From Nectonema munidae (Eukaryota; Nematomorpha; Nectonematoida; Nectonematidae), in NCBI GenBank assembly GCA_030549495.1, contig JAUIRK010000885.1:806001-870000 (forward strand): a stretch of 64,000 nucleotides of DNA, given 5' to 3'. Below are positions 32,690-43,733 of the stretch, piece after piece (the stretch's first letter is position 1; each line of letters opens with the position of its first letter). Made by a program: the position numbers and the translations under genes. Below the pieces are notes generated by a model. The model was not told the origin of the DNA, did not search any database, and saw only the letters and a program-made list of their open reading frames with translations.

Positions 32690-34152
32690 ATTATATCTCG
32701 AAGAAAAGAAGTTTCAACTGCCAAACTACCTTAAAGAGCAACTCTAAAATCACTTTTTAGGTCACCAAACAAAAATTGATTCTGGGCTCTTCAAATTGAT
32801 GAAAGCAATGCTATAAACAAAAAGGCACACTTGCTTGCATTTTTACGAATTGTAAAAAAACAAAAAAATAACTGAAGAGTTTTTTTTCTGTGAAGAATTG
32901 AAACTGACAACAACTGGAAAAGATATTTTTCAGTTAGTGAATGAAAAAGTTGTAGCATATAATATGCTATGGACTCATTGCGTCAGTGTTTGTACGGATG
33001 GTGCTCCTTCGATGCAAGGAAAAAATAAGGGATTTACATCTTTTGTTCTTCAACGAAATCCAAATATTAAAGTCAATCATTGCATGATCCATAGAGAAGT
33101 ACTAATGTCAAAATGTTTGTCAGAGAAACTCAAAAATATAATAAATGATGTTGTAAAAATTGTTAACTACATTAAGTCAAGTGCTTTGAGATCAAGAGTT
33201 TTTGAACAGTTGTGCGAATCAATGGAAGCAAATTTTAAATGTCTTTAATATCATACAGAAGTACGTTGGCTTTCTAAAGGAAAAGTTATATCAAGGTTCA
33301 TCACATTAAAAAATGAAATTATATTTTTTTTGATTAACAACAAATAAAGTATGAAGTTCTAGAGCAAGAGATTTGGTCTTTTTTAAGTGATATTTTTGAT
33401 AAGTTAAATAAGCTCAACGTCAGCATTCAAGGATCAAAGGAAAATATTCTTACAGTTTCGGGCAAATTAAAAGCATTTCAAGAAAAACTTCAGTTGTGGA
33501 TTACTAAAGCTACAAAAAATCAACTTGGCTGCTTTCCTACACTCGATTCTTTAGAGAAGTCAAAAATTATTCCTGATGTTATCGAGACACTGAATAATCT
33601 TTTGAAAGCTTTCAACAAATATTTTCCAAATCTTGACATTAGTAATTTTTTGGGTTATGTCTCCATTTGCTAAAATATCTGCAACAAATTTGTCTTGAAA
33701 TGAAGTGGAAAAGTATATTGATATGAAAAACAATTTACTTTTAAAAATAAATTTTTCTAAAATGGAGTTGTGTGAGTTTTGGTTAAGTATTCATGAGGCA
33801 TATCGAGAACTGAGTTCAAAAGCTATAAAAACATTACTACCATTTGCTTCTTCATATTTGTGTGAATTGGGATTTTCGGCTCTTACTACTATTAAATCAA
33901 AAAAACTAGAACGCTTGACTAACATGGATCAAGAACTCAGAGTTGCTCTATCAAAAACTGAACCTCGTTTAGAACTTATTTGTTCTAAACATCAGCCGCA
34001 TCCATCACACTAATTTTATTTTCTTTTTTACTTATTCTAAAAAGTTGTTGTTTTTCTAATGTTTAAGTTATTTAATTTAAGAAAATAGTGTGCCATAAAA
34101 TTTTTTGATTTACTATAGTGTGTCGTAAATGAAAAAAGTTTGGACAACACTG
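32690..34152 (+). mobile_element. hAT element (ZBED5/FAM200-like), left end unclear
   Basis: Plus-strand transposase boxes in order: ALQIDESNAINKKAHLLAFL (about 32785-32850), TTTGKDIF, VCTDGAPSMQGKNKG (about 32990-33035), NHCMIHRE (about 33077-33100), VKIVNYIKSSALRSRVF, YHTEVRWLSKGKV (about 33249-33290) and the C-terminal LPFASSYLCELGFSALT (about 33838-33890). The longest open pieces are 32898-33248 and 33705-34013. Stops occur at 33246 and around 33345-33385, among others. The right terminus reads CAGTGTTGTCCAAACTTTTT on the other strand (ends 34152). No left terminus was found. Decayed, inactive copy. Confidence 0.8.
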
Positions 34153-34598
34153 ACCTATCATATGCAAGGGCGCAACCCGAAATTTTTGAACGGGGGAGGG
34201 GGCAATACTGAAAAATACTTTATATTATTGAAAAAAGGCTCAAATTATGTTTTTAAGAATTAAATTTTATTAATAAAATAATACGTACGCTTTGAAGTGT
34301 TTTATTTTAAAATTAATCTTTGAATAAATTAGAGAAATATAGAACTAGAAGAAAGAGTCGACTTGATGAGAGCTTTTAAAGCTTGACTACTTTGATGGAG
34401 TTCTGGACATCACTAAAGAATTTGGGTGTTCAGTTATAGAAGATAATGGTGGAAGATGTAGGAAATTCACAAGAATATCATGTAAGAGTAAATAATAGGG
34501 TTTGTTTAATCATGTATAATAAACAATAATAATTATATAAGTATAACATTATATTTAATTAGTATATTAAAATAGTATTCAAATAATTATATTATTAA

Positions 34599-34703
34599 TC
34601 ATTTGAGGACCAGAATTTTTAAGACTAATCATCTGCTTTTTTCCAATGGAATTTTATAGCACACGATTTTCATTTCATGGTTCTCACACTGATCCCCAAA
34701 GTG
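34599..34703. mobile_element. TTAA-flanked MITE, 105 bp
   Basis: Ends TCATTTGAGGACCAG and, inverted, CACTTTGGGGATCAG, flanked by TTAA at 34595-34598 and 34704-34707. Interior AAGACTAATCATCTGC shares the CAGAYGATTA core with the other TTAA MITEs here. Confidence 0.72.
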
Positions 34704-34800
34704 TTAAGTATTTATTCAATGGCATATATATTTACTTTCAATGTATAGTAAAAAAAAAAACTTTTAATAAGTGATTAATTATTTTAAAAAAAGTGTGAAT

Positions 34801-34940
34801 AAAGGTACGTTGGAGTGTATTTATTGAATGCACCGCTTGTGACGAACTATGAGCAAACAATGATTAATGATTGATCGAACCCAATGCATTGTAGTATCAA
34901 AGCCAATTATCTAAACAACTTTAATCATGCCCTCTAACCT
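34801..34940 (-). mobile_element. tRNA-derived SINE, diverged copy
   Basis: Minus-strand relative of the 51462-51617 SINE: the tail AAAGGTACGTTGGAGTGT, body CACCGCTTGTGACGAACTATGA and B box complement GATCGAACCCAA are aligned in order, with a 3'-side change near 34855-34875 and a weakened A-box region ending at about 34940. Confidence 0.75.
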
Positions 34941-35327
34941 TTTTCTTAAGAAATTGATGTAGTCGGTATTTGAATTAAAGTCAATTTTTTTCTAATTATA
35001 AATTTCATCTGGAGGATCACTCATTGTTCAGTATTAAGTATTTGTTTAAACTCAAAATAGAAGAAGGGGTGATAAATCCTTCTTCTTATAAAATGGAATG
35101 TGTAGAACAAAACCAGAGACGTATATCCTTAAAATTGGGGGAGGGGGTGAAATTTTTATTATAATTTTCAAAATGTATTATAAAAGAATTTTTGTCCAAT
35201 GAACACACTACGATTATTACCCGATATTATACTTGCATTGTAAGTTCTCAATACCACCACAACTGCACAGATTTTATGAAGTCAAATTACCTTGTTTATA
35301 ATTCTGTTTGCATCAACCTTCTAGCCG

Positions 35328-36400
35328 AGTGGTTTTCAAAGTGGAATCCGCATGCCGCGAAGAAGTTTCATGGTGATCGGAAAGGGGATACTGAGTGAAT
35401 CGTTTTTCACAAAATATAGCACACATATTGAGTCATTTGCCATTTTTGCCAATAAATCACATTTAAAAAGAATAAATAAGTTAGTAGTTGAATTGAGTAC
35501 AATTTTTTTCTTTTATTACTTTTCAGGCCTAATTTGTAAATGTGCTTTTTCGGCTAAAAAAAGAAATATGACGACTCACTCCTGAAATTTCATTTTACTG
35601 CATTAACGTCTGTTGGGGAAGAGGAACATAAATGTCCTTTGTGTTAGCATCCACTTTTTAAACCCGGACAAGTGAAGCTTGCGCTGGTAGTGAAGCACTC
35701 GAGTTCAGTAAACAAAACTATTGGCTGAACGATTGCACAAATTCATGTTTGATAAATAACATAGGAATGTTTTTGCAAAATATTAAGTATGGTTTGAAAA
35801 GTTTCAAAAAAATATCTGTTGTCAAAAAGTCCCATAACATAGCAGAACAGTTGATATTACTTACCTTGCTCCTAAGATATATTGAATGTGCTTTCAATCT
35901 TTCTGTCAAACGATACCGTTAGAAGGCTAATAGAAGAGGTGTCTAATGGCATGCCAGACGTGGTTTTATTGATTCGCAATTCGATTTTCAACTTTTTTAC
36001 TCAGATTGATGAAACGATGGATGATGATGCCTTGTGTTTACGTACAATATGTATATGACAAGAACCTGGTAGACAATTTTTTATATTGCGAAAATCAGCA
36101 ATAGAACAACTGCAAGAGAAACATTTGAAGTGATAACATTTTTTTACAGCACATGGTATTAAGTCGAAATCTGGCTAAGCAAAAATCTTCAGATGTAATT
36201 GGTACCCAGTGCGCCGAGCCATAAAACCATACCCGAAGAGTTGAAAATGTTTTCAATGAAGTCATTAAAACAGTGTTTTTAATTTGAAAAACTCTTGCTG
36301 CACTCAAAAGTGAAGTGGCTTTCCAACGGAAAACTTTCAAAGGAATACTATGGGAAGAAATTTAGCAATATCTGGAAGGCAAACTAGAAATGCATATAGA
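35328..36400 (+). mobile_element. hAT element (ZBED-like), heavily decayed
   Basis: A hAT-type left end GTGGTTTTCAAAGTGGAATC lies at 35329. A BED-finger remnant SVGEEEHKCPLC is near 35605-35640, then NSIFNFFTQIDETMDDDALC (about 35980-36040, catalytic Asp) and LHSKVKWLSNGKLS (about 36300-36342). The product is split over many frames and stops, and the 3' half is missing. It is a different, more degraded lineage than the copy at 32690-34152. Confidence 0.65.
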
Positions 36401-36849
36401 ATTTTCTGATGTCCGTTTTCGTATATTTATATTATTTTAAGTAAACATATTTAAATATATGAATTCCCTTAACCTTGCTATGCAAGAAAAATAAATCAGA
36501 GTACTCCATTGTATAATTGCATTCTTTGACAAGAAAAATTTTGTCGGATTTTGGAACATATTTTATTGATGAAAATAAGATTTTCGTTTATAAAAAGAGC
36601 CAAATTTAAACAAGCTGGTTTAGACTAGGCAGATGCCAGACATCCCATTGAGATTTGGATTGTTTTTGAATAAACAATGGTGCAGATTTTTTAGTAGTGT
36701 AGTTTATATGTTGATTTATTTTTTTTAAATGAGACCCCGAGCTATTAAAAAATTATAGTTAGACCGCTACGCCGAACATTTTCAGAAACTTTTTGAACAA
36801 CTCTTCAAGCTCAACAAGGGAACAAAATCATTCATATATGATAGATCCA

Positions 36850-37460
36850 CTACTCATCAAGTGTCTTAAGTCTTTATCCCTCCTTATCGCCATTTACCAG
36901 TTATTGAAACGGACGGTCACAGTCTACCTGTATAGTCTATAAGATATGATATACTCTAAACAAGTGAAGATTTTATACCATGACTAAAATGATCTCTTTT
37001 GTAAATCTTTAGGGAGCTGAATTTTTGGTTAAACCGATTTTATATTTGGTGTTCGAAGGTTAAAAACATAGCTTTGTGTTCTAAAGACCATACGGAAAGG
37101 GTCGTATTAGAGGACTCATTGGTAATACACTCAGACCTCATTTATCCGACAGCAGATTATTTGACAACCCCACTATCCGATGCAATATTGATTAGGAGCT
37201 AAACGATATTTCTCAGCCTCTCATCTCACTAATTGTCAACAAGCTGGGTTCATATCAAATGAATTGGTTAGGTTAATTACTCTGCACTGAAATGCATTGT
37301 TGCATAAAATTAAATTATAAAATTTAAAACAACGAAATGTTATCAAGCATGATTAGTAACACAGAAAAATAAAGAATCATCTTATATAATCTTCATATTC
37401 TACCTACACATATATTCAGTTAGTAAAGTAAATTGTTTGAAAATTGATTTAAGATATGAA
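36850..37460. repeat. Interspersed repeat, copy 1 (with 47690-48900)
   Basis: Shares in order with 47690-48900: CCAGTTATTGAAAC, GATATGATATACTCTAAACAAG, a pogo-like terminus CTCATTTATCCGAC...GATTATTTGACAACCCCACT, GGTTCATATCAAATGAATTG and CACATATATTCAGTTAGTAA (pieces cited up to 20 bases). Here the two halves are contiguous; in the other copy about 0.6 kb separates them. Confidence 0.7.
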
Positions 37461-37784
37461 AAATTAAATTAAAATTATGTGAATTTAAATTTAGAATTAA
37501 AATTTTTAAATAGAAATTGAAGGTTTAAAATTTTTGGAAGAAATATTCTACAAACTTTAAATTTATATAAATTGGGTATTCTAATTCATAAGTTATACGC
37601 TAAAAATTACATGAAAATGAAATTATTTGTATATTGACAAAAATTTTAAGCAAAGTGTAAAAACTTTGCTAACTCTTCAAAATAATCTTGATATAAAAAA
37701 AACTAAAACATTAAATAAAACAAAAGGATAAATATGCTATATATTTGATTTCTAGAATAAAAGACTTGGTTGTTTAAATTAGCC

Positions 37785-37970
37785 CCGTTGCCCACTTCAA
37801 GTACGGGGGGGGGGGGCAAAACTGAGCATAGGAAGGGAGTAAAACAGATTTTAATGGGGCCTGGAATATAAGAAAATACATTTATATATTTTAAAAGAGT
37901 TTCAGATAGGCAAAATAAATCCCAGGCGGTCTAGATCCCTTGCCCACCCCACCCCCTTATCGACGGGCTT
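37785..37970. repeat. Short G/C-rich inverted element
   Basis: GCCCCGTTGCCCACTTCAAG followed by a long G-run (37806-37819) on the left, and CTTGCCCACCCCACCCCCTT plus ATCGACGGGCTTG on the right, form imperfect inverted ends about 185 bp apart. Similar G-run ends occur elsewhere in the window. Likely a MITE, class unknown. Confidence 0.45.
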
Positions 37971-39311
37971 GGTTACAGTAGTTAATTGGGATGAGCATGT
38001 TAAGTTTTAATTTATAGAGTTCTTATATAGTTATGTGCTATAAAAAATATTCGCTTCGCTCAAAAATGCATGGGCTACATTACTGCCTCTTATCAAATAT
38101 AGCTCAAATGTGCATTACTATAACAAAGAAGTGGACGTTAATGAAAAAAATAGATTTTAAAAATTCATTCTAAGACTCAACTTTAAAACAAGAAAAGTAA
38201 TATCGAAAATCTATTCAGAAGACAAACAAATCTAATAAATACTATAAAAAAAGATATATAATTCAAAAAATTAATTTGTTGCATTTCGCCCCCCTGGAAA
38301 TCACATTGAGATGGCAGGGAAGGGGGCGTCACCCCCTCGCCCCCGGATGTGCACTCTATGAACACAACTTGTAGGAAGAGTTTATTGAACCCAAATAAAA
38401 CAAAGAATTCAAATTAAAATTTCAAAAAAAGTGAAAGATTTTCGCCATTATTTTACTTCATGTTGGACGATTTAAACAAAAAGGTTAATTTTTTGTTAGA
38501 CACATGTGTAAATTTGAACAACTAAAATACTTGTGTCACAAAAATTATCAACACTGATGAGGGTTATAAAAGGGTGTATTGGATCTTATGAAAGTGAAAC
38601 TCTCTAATATAAAATATACAATTTAGTCAAAATAAATGGAAATATGAGCGAAGAAAAGGGCCTAGTTCTAGAAGAAAATTTGCGTCCGGTTGATTTAGAA
38701 CCAAAATGAATATTTTCTGAATATTTAATACAGGAAAGCATTGAGAATGCATGCTCTATATAGCGCACTCTTCCCTCATATCACAAAAGGAATATTTACT
38801 CATGTTCTCATTCGGATTTGAAGTACAATTCTTCCTCTAGTTAAGGCTGGTTGAAGCTCACACTGAATTCCTCAAAAATTAGAAGCATATAAATCCTCCA
38901 CTCAGTCAAGACAAGTTTTGTTTCTTACATCCGAATATTAAAGTGAGTGAATTGAATTTAGCTGTATGGCGTCGCGATAGACAAAATGTAGACAACAATC
39001 TGTCTAGATATGTCAATGTGCGATGTTTTAAGGAAGCAGTAGAGACCAACGATTTTGTTTGTATGGCTAACTATACTGTTCGAAGTTACACACTACAAAT
39101 TGAGTTAAGATGTTATCAAAACTAAATAAATGAAATATTCTACCTAATGCTGCTATATCACCATGGAATTATTATTAACAAAATTACTTCAGCGTGTATT
39201 CTTACGTAACACTCTCAACTCGCATCGACTGGAGTGAGAAGCGTCTGCTTTTAGGAATTGCAACAAAATTGTTTATTGAAAAAGATGATTTATTTATAAA
39301 ACTAAGCATTG
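37971..39311. other. No recognisable gene; one C/G-rich terminus
   Basis: Around 38289-38345 a GC-rich stretch (TTTCGCCCCCCTGGAA, GGGGGCGTCACCCCCTC) resembles a decayed transposon end. The rest shows nothing recognised. Confidence 0.35.

Positions 39312-39399
<88 letters not shown>
39312..39399. repeat. (ATT)n microsatellite, about 29 units
   Basis: Uninterrupted ATT repeats over about 88 bp. The tyrosine-run open frame predicted across it is an artefact. Confidence 0.97.
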
Positions 39400-39400
<1 letters not shown>

Positions 39401-39747
39401 AGGGTTTTGAATATATATATACATCCTCAGCTCAGTTATAACATCAAGTGTGATTGGTCGGTACGTAAACTGTTTGTTTTTGGTAGGAAAGTCACACAGA
39501 AGGAGGATTAGCGATACCCACTAATTTGAGTCAGAGCCGAGGAGGGAGAGGTGCAGGTAATTACGACTTCTTTAAGCTTTTTAACTTAGGAATATGCATA
39601 ATGTATTTTTTTTCTACGAAGTATTACCATATATTACGCGGATTTGCGCGTCTTTTTTAAAACTTGCTGCTGGGAGTGTTCAATATCAATACTGTTAACT
39701 TGAAAAATTGAGAGTATTTGCTAATTATTTCCTAAAAAATCGTATCC

Positions 39748-40447
39748 TTTATGAGGAATTCGAGTCCCAAACCAAAACCCCCGAAAACCAATACGTCCAA
39801 AACCAAAACGTCTGAAACCAAAACGTCTGAAACCAAAACGCCCGAAAACCAATACGTCCAAAACCAAAACGTCTGAAACCAAAACGCCCGATACAAGAAC
39901 GTCTGAAACTTGAATCTACAATAAATATTTAAAAATTTAAGATTTTTTCTTGTATCTACGCTTTTTTCCAATTATTATCTTATATATTTTTCTAAGAATA
40001 TGTTAAATTTAACACTTTGTTGTTTCACATGCATAAAAAACAGATACAAGATTCCAAATTTATCAATCCTTATCGAATCGAACTACTCCCGAAATTTTGA
40101 ACCAAATTCAGAAATTATTTATATTCTTGTTTTCCTGTCTAAATTAGTCCGATCTTTTCAGGTTTCAAACTGATTTTCAAACCAAATAAATAATGTATTT
40201 TTGTATGATCACTTTTATCTTTCAAGTCAAATTTATCACTATCATTTGCTGTCAAATCGACCGTTTTGAAAACTGTCCAAATAGAATAAACTTCAAAAAA
40301 ATAGTAACGCCCGAACGTTTTGGTTTTGGGCGTTTTGGTTTTCGGGCATTTTGGTATCGGGCCTTTTGGTTTTGGGCTTTTGGTTTCGGGCGTTTTAGTT
40401 TTCGGGTGTTTTAGTTTTCAGGCGTTTTGAGCCGGCACCATTTATGA
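39748..40447. mobile_element. Fold-back element with minisatellite arms
   Basis: The left arm (39768-39905) is a tandem array of 14-15 bp units such as CCAAAACGTCTGAAA and CCAAAACGCCCGAAA. The right arm (about 40308-40432) is the inverted counterpart: GGCGTTTTGGTTTTCGGGC units. The 400-bp spacer is AT-rich and non-coding. TTTATGA occurs just outside both arms (39748-39754, 40441-40447) and may be a target duplication. The architecture recalls Foldback or Rehavkus-type elements. Confidence 0.72.
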
Positions 40448-40976
40448 AATATTCATTCATAGCTCATATCTGATTGTATAAAGTGTAACATTAGTGAGAT
40501 ACATCCCATCACATACATCACACACAATGCCACTTCTACATCACCAAAGCTCCATTGGTTTCTTTAGATAAAGTACATTATTTATTGCATATACAATACA
40601 TCATATTGAAAGAATTTTCCTACACTTTCTGCTGTTGCGCGTAATGTTTTATGTATCATGGCAACAAGTGCTGATAGATCTTATTTCTGCGGAACCAGCT
40701 TGCGAAATCGTCATTGATGTTCTAATTTCAAACAGCGTTATAAAAATAAAATTTTCTTTCAAACCTAACATCATAAAAAGTCAATGTATAAAAATAGTAG
40801 GTTGTAGATATTTTATTTTTTTATTGCGGATCCAAAATAATAGAGTGTGTGGGCACATTTTTACAACCGACACAGGGCTCCTCTATTCTCTATACGGTGT
40901 CATTTTCGTTCGATGACAATAATTAACTCGTGGACAGAAAAAGCGCATTCAACTATAGGACTAATAAATATGATTT

Positions 40977-41075
40977 ATAGTCAAAATCCCCGAAAATTTA
41001 AGTCACTGCAACGGGCTACCTTAGTTTCGGGGATTTTGGTTGCGGAGATTTTATTGTTTGGGGATTTTGACTAGA
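40977..41075. mobile_element. Short palindromic element, CTAGTCAAAATCCCC ends
   Basis: Left TAGTCAAAATCCCCGAAAA (about 40978) and right GGGGATTTTGACTAG (about 41060-41074) are inverted, with inner units GGGGATTTTGGTTGCGG repeating the same motif. A sister copy is at 43626-43733. Confidence 0.7.
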
Positions 41076-41448
41076 TACCCTTATCATGCTGTCAAAGCTA
41101 TAATGTTGTTTTAAAGTAGTGTCTTGAGGCCGAATTGATATGCTCCTGTTTTAAAATGTCCACCGCATTCAATGATGAAAAAAACTTGAACAGTAAATCA
41201 CTTTTTTTCTGAATTCAACTCATTTGGTTTTAGATTTAAATTATTAGCTTTATATTTGAGCAGCATAAAAACAGATATTAAACTTATTTTACGTTTCTGA
41301 AACGAGAATAATCATGTTTAGACTCAAGACGATGCGCATACACATGCAGCAAAAAAGCGCTGGATTTCTACTAAGAAAATTTCTGCTTTTTGACCAAACA
41401 AATTTTTGCTTTCTTCGAGTCCAGGCTTAAACTCATTAGGGCTTAGAC

Positions 41449-41823
41449 CAGGGGTCGGGAACCTATGGCTCGCGAGCCAGAAATGGCTCTTTTGATGACT
41501 CTATCTGGCTCTCAGATAAATTGGGTGGCCTTCAGGATAAAGGGGGGTGTTGGGATAATTCTTTCCTTCTTCCCAATTTTCCCCTTTCTTATTTTTTCTC
41601 ATTATTAATTACCAAGAAGGTGAATTTTTTTAATAAAAAAAAACATTTAAAAAAAAAATTTTTTTAAAAAAAAAATTAAAATATTATATTATTATAAAAT
41701 TTTTGTTTTTTTTTTTTTTTTTTATTTTTAATAAAAATTTAAAAATATTTATTGTTCTAAGAAAATTAGATATAAAAATATGTTTTTTTTGGTTTTTTTA
41801 AAAAAAAAGGGTTCCCGCCCCTT
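41449..41823. mobile_element. hAT-type MITE
   Basis: Left end CAGGGGTCGGGAACCTATGG, followed by the familiar CTCGCGAGCCAGAAATGGCT stretch; right end inverted CAAGGGGCGGGAACCC at 41809-41824. The interior is A/T homopolymer-rich. The flanks share only GCTT, so the duplication is eroded. It lies directly upstream of, and may interrupt, a Tc1 transposase remnant. Confidence 0.7.
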
Positions 41824-41839
41824 GCTTCTGTACGGTGTA

Positions 41840-42002
41840 AATTAGAGCAATCTACTAACAAACCTCTCATCAAAGTGTTGATTGCCTTAAATTACTGAAG
41901 GAAGAGTGGAACATATCGGAGGACTTCATCAAAAAAAGTCGGGGATCTTTCAGAGGGCGTTTGAAAGCTGCGCTTGACAATGAAGGCGGCCATATTGAAT
42001 AA
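41840..42002 (+). pseudogene. Tc1/mariner transposase C-terminal remnant
   Basis: The plus strand reads CLKLLKEEWNISEDFIKKSR and then GSFRGRLKAALDNEGGHIE before a TAA at 42000-42002. This is the end of a Tc1-type transposase (family ending ...P-R-R...A-x-G-G-x-x-x-Y/E). One frame change near 41885 separates it from a preceding KLEQSTNKPLI piece. The catalytic domain is absent. Confidence 0.75.
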
Positions 42003-42332
42003 ACTTATTTTTGAGAGTACTCTAAATTTGCGTTAAAGTTTATCATATGAAAGAAAAATGCTTCTTATGAAATAAATCTTTGTAATTTATTTACTATAAT
42101 TTTCGAAATTTTCGTTCCCCACCCAGTATTGATACAACTTTCAAAATATACTAGAAAAAATGTGACAATTATGAGTCTAGGATCTTTTTCCCAGTGATAA
42201 AGTATCACGAGCGCAAAAAATTCTGTCATCACTGAATTAGCTTAATTTTTTCTTGAGCCCCTATCTAATATCTTCTATCTACCGAATTGAATATCCAAAA
42301 TCACATCTAACTAAACTGCCTAACCTCATTAA

Positions 42333-42440
42333 CCCGTTAACGACGGGAATAAGCAGGTGATATCTGGTGTGGAGCAGGGGATTTGTATTAAAAAGAAATT
42401 ATAAATGCATATAGGCGCTTTGTTTAACCTCGATAACCGG
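42333..42440. mobile_element. TTAA-flanked MITE, 108 bp
   Basis: Ends CCCGTTAACGACGG and, inverted, CCGGTTATCGAGG, flanked by TTAA at 42329-42332 and 42441-42444. The interior contains AAGCAGGTGATATCTGG, echoing the GCAGACGATATCT core of the 130-bp family. Confidence 0.7.
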
Positions 42441-42677
42441 TTAAAATCTCACAAAATAAATAACGCGAAAATACAGAAAGAAATTATTACGGGTGTGCAA
42501 ATGTCCTTTTGCAAGTATTAAACGGAGAGAAATGTTTGACTCATGGCACTTGCATAAGCCCGAATCCTGTCACTCCGAGCTCATATTTGAAATATATTTA
42601 ATATGTGCGTGTTTAGTTAGTTAGAATTATAGATAACATATGGATAATTTACCGACTGATTAACTAATATTATAAAT

Positions 42678-43260
42678 CAGGGGCGGATCTAGAATTTGGT
42701 ATTAGAGGGTGCGGATTTTACTAAACTAGAACCCAAATTTGAAGCATATAAATTTAAGCTTTATCAAAAATTTTAATCTGTTTTTATCTTATTTTAAGTA
42801 ATAATTTAATAAAAAGCGAAAATTGACTTTTTATCATAAAACTTAAAGTATCATAATCAAAAAATTATAAGTTTATTATAAGAAAGTAACTAGATTAAGA
42901 ACTAAGAGGATTAAGGAGACTCATCCGTCTAGGACACTTTTTAGCATACATATAAATAATGGTGTCAATATCCAATCGAATATCTCTGTGAACAAAAAGA
43001 AGAATGAGAGCATTAAAACGATCCTCATTCATTTAACTGCGAAGTGAATTGATGTGGTAAAAGATGATGTGTTTATAATAATAAATTAACAAAAAAAATT
43101 GGATAATATAAAAGTAATAAGTGTCAAATTTGCCATCATAATATTTGAGTACTACGAAAAGAATTAGATCAAGAAAAATTTTCAGCAATTGGCAATGCAT
43201 TTTAGACTTTTAGAGGGGGGGGGGGTGTATGCCGGTTCCGCCCCTTTAAATCCGCCAGTG
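42678..43260. mobile_element. Non-autonomous element, GGCGGAT ends
   Basis: Left CAGGGGCGGATCTAGAATTT and right, inverted, CACTGGCGGATTTAAAGGGG, each next to a G-run or GGG tract. TAAAT borders both sides (42673-42677, 43261-43265), a possible short duplication. No coding capacity in 583 bp. Superfamily unresolved. Confidence 0.6.
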
Positions 43261-43625
43261 TAAATGTATTTCAAATATATTTGTCTATTTTCTATAATTT
43301 GTCTATCAAATATATAGTAAGGGGTGATCCTAAATAGACTTGGTGTGAGGTTTTGATTATCCGTTAACCCTTGCATTCGCAATAGTACAACCTTGTCGCA
43401 TAAAATAAAAGAGTTTGCTTTCGGTTATAACAAAGAGTGATTGAAAAGGGATAGGCAGACGATTAGTTTTCAAAAAAGTGCAACTAAAATGGATCATCTG
43501 TTTTCTACTTGAATGGATTTTCAGAGCTTACCCCTTTTAGGCACAACTGGTCAGCAGTGATCCACAAAATAAAATTGTCTGCTTTATTTAATTTATAAAT
43601 CGGGGTGAAGAAGAAAAACAGGTCA
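43261..43625. other. Degenerate TTAA-MITE-like sequence
   Basis: Pieces GGCAGACGATTAGTTTTC (about 43455), TGGATCATCTG and ATTGTCTGCTTT carry the GCAGACGAT core of the TTAA MITEs, but no clean ends were found. Confidence 0.35.
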
Positions 43626-43733
43626 TCTAGTCAAAATCCCCAAAAACCAAAATCGCCCCTACCAAAATCTCACAAAACTAAGGTAGTCGCGACTAGGGAA
43701 TTTTAGTTTTTGGAGATTTTGACTAGGAACCGA
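43626..43733. mobile_element. Short palindromic element, sister of 40977-41075
   Basis: CTAGTCAAAATCCCCAAAAA at 43627 and the inverted TTTTTGGAGATTTTGACTAG at 43713-43732 bound repeated CCAAAATC-type units and a central AAACTAAGGTAGTCGCGACTAG. No coding capacity. Confidence 0.72.

Noticed and set aside
39194-39400. Open frame with a polytyrosine end
   Set aside because: Produced by the ATT microsatellite.
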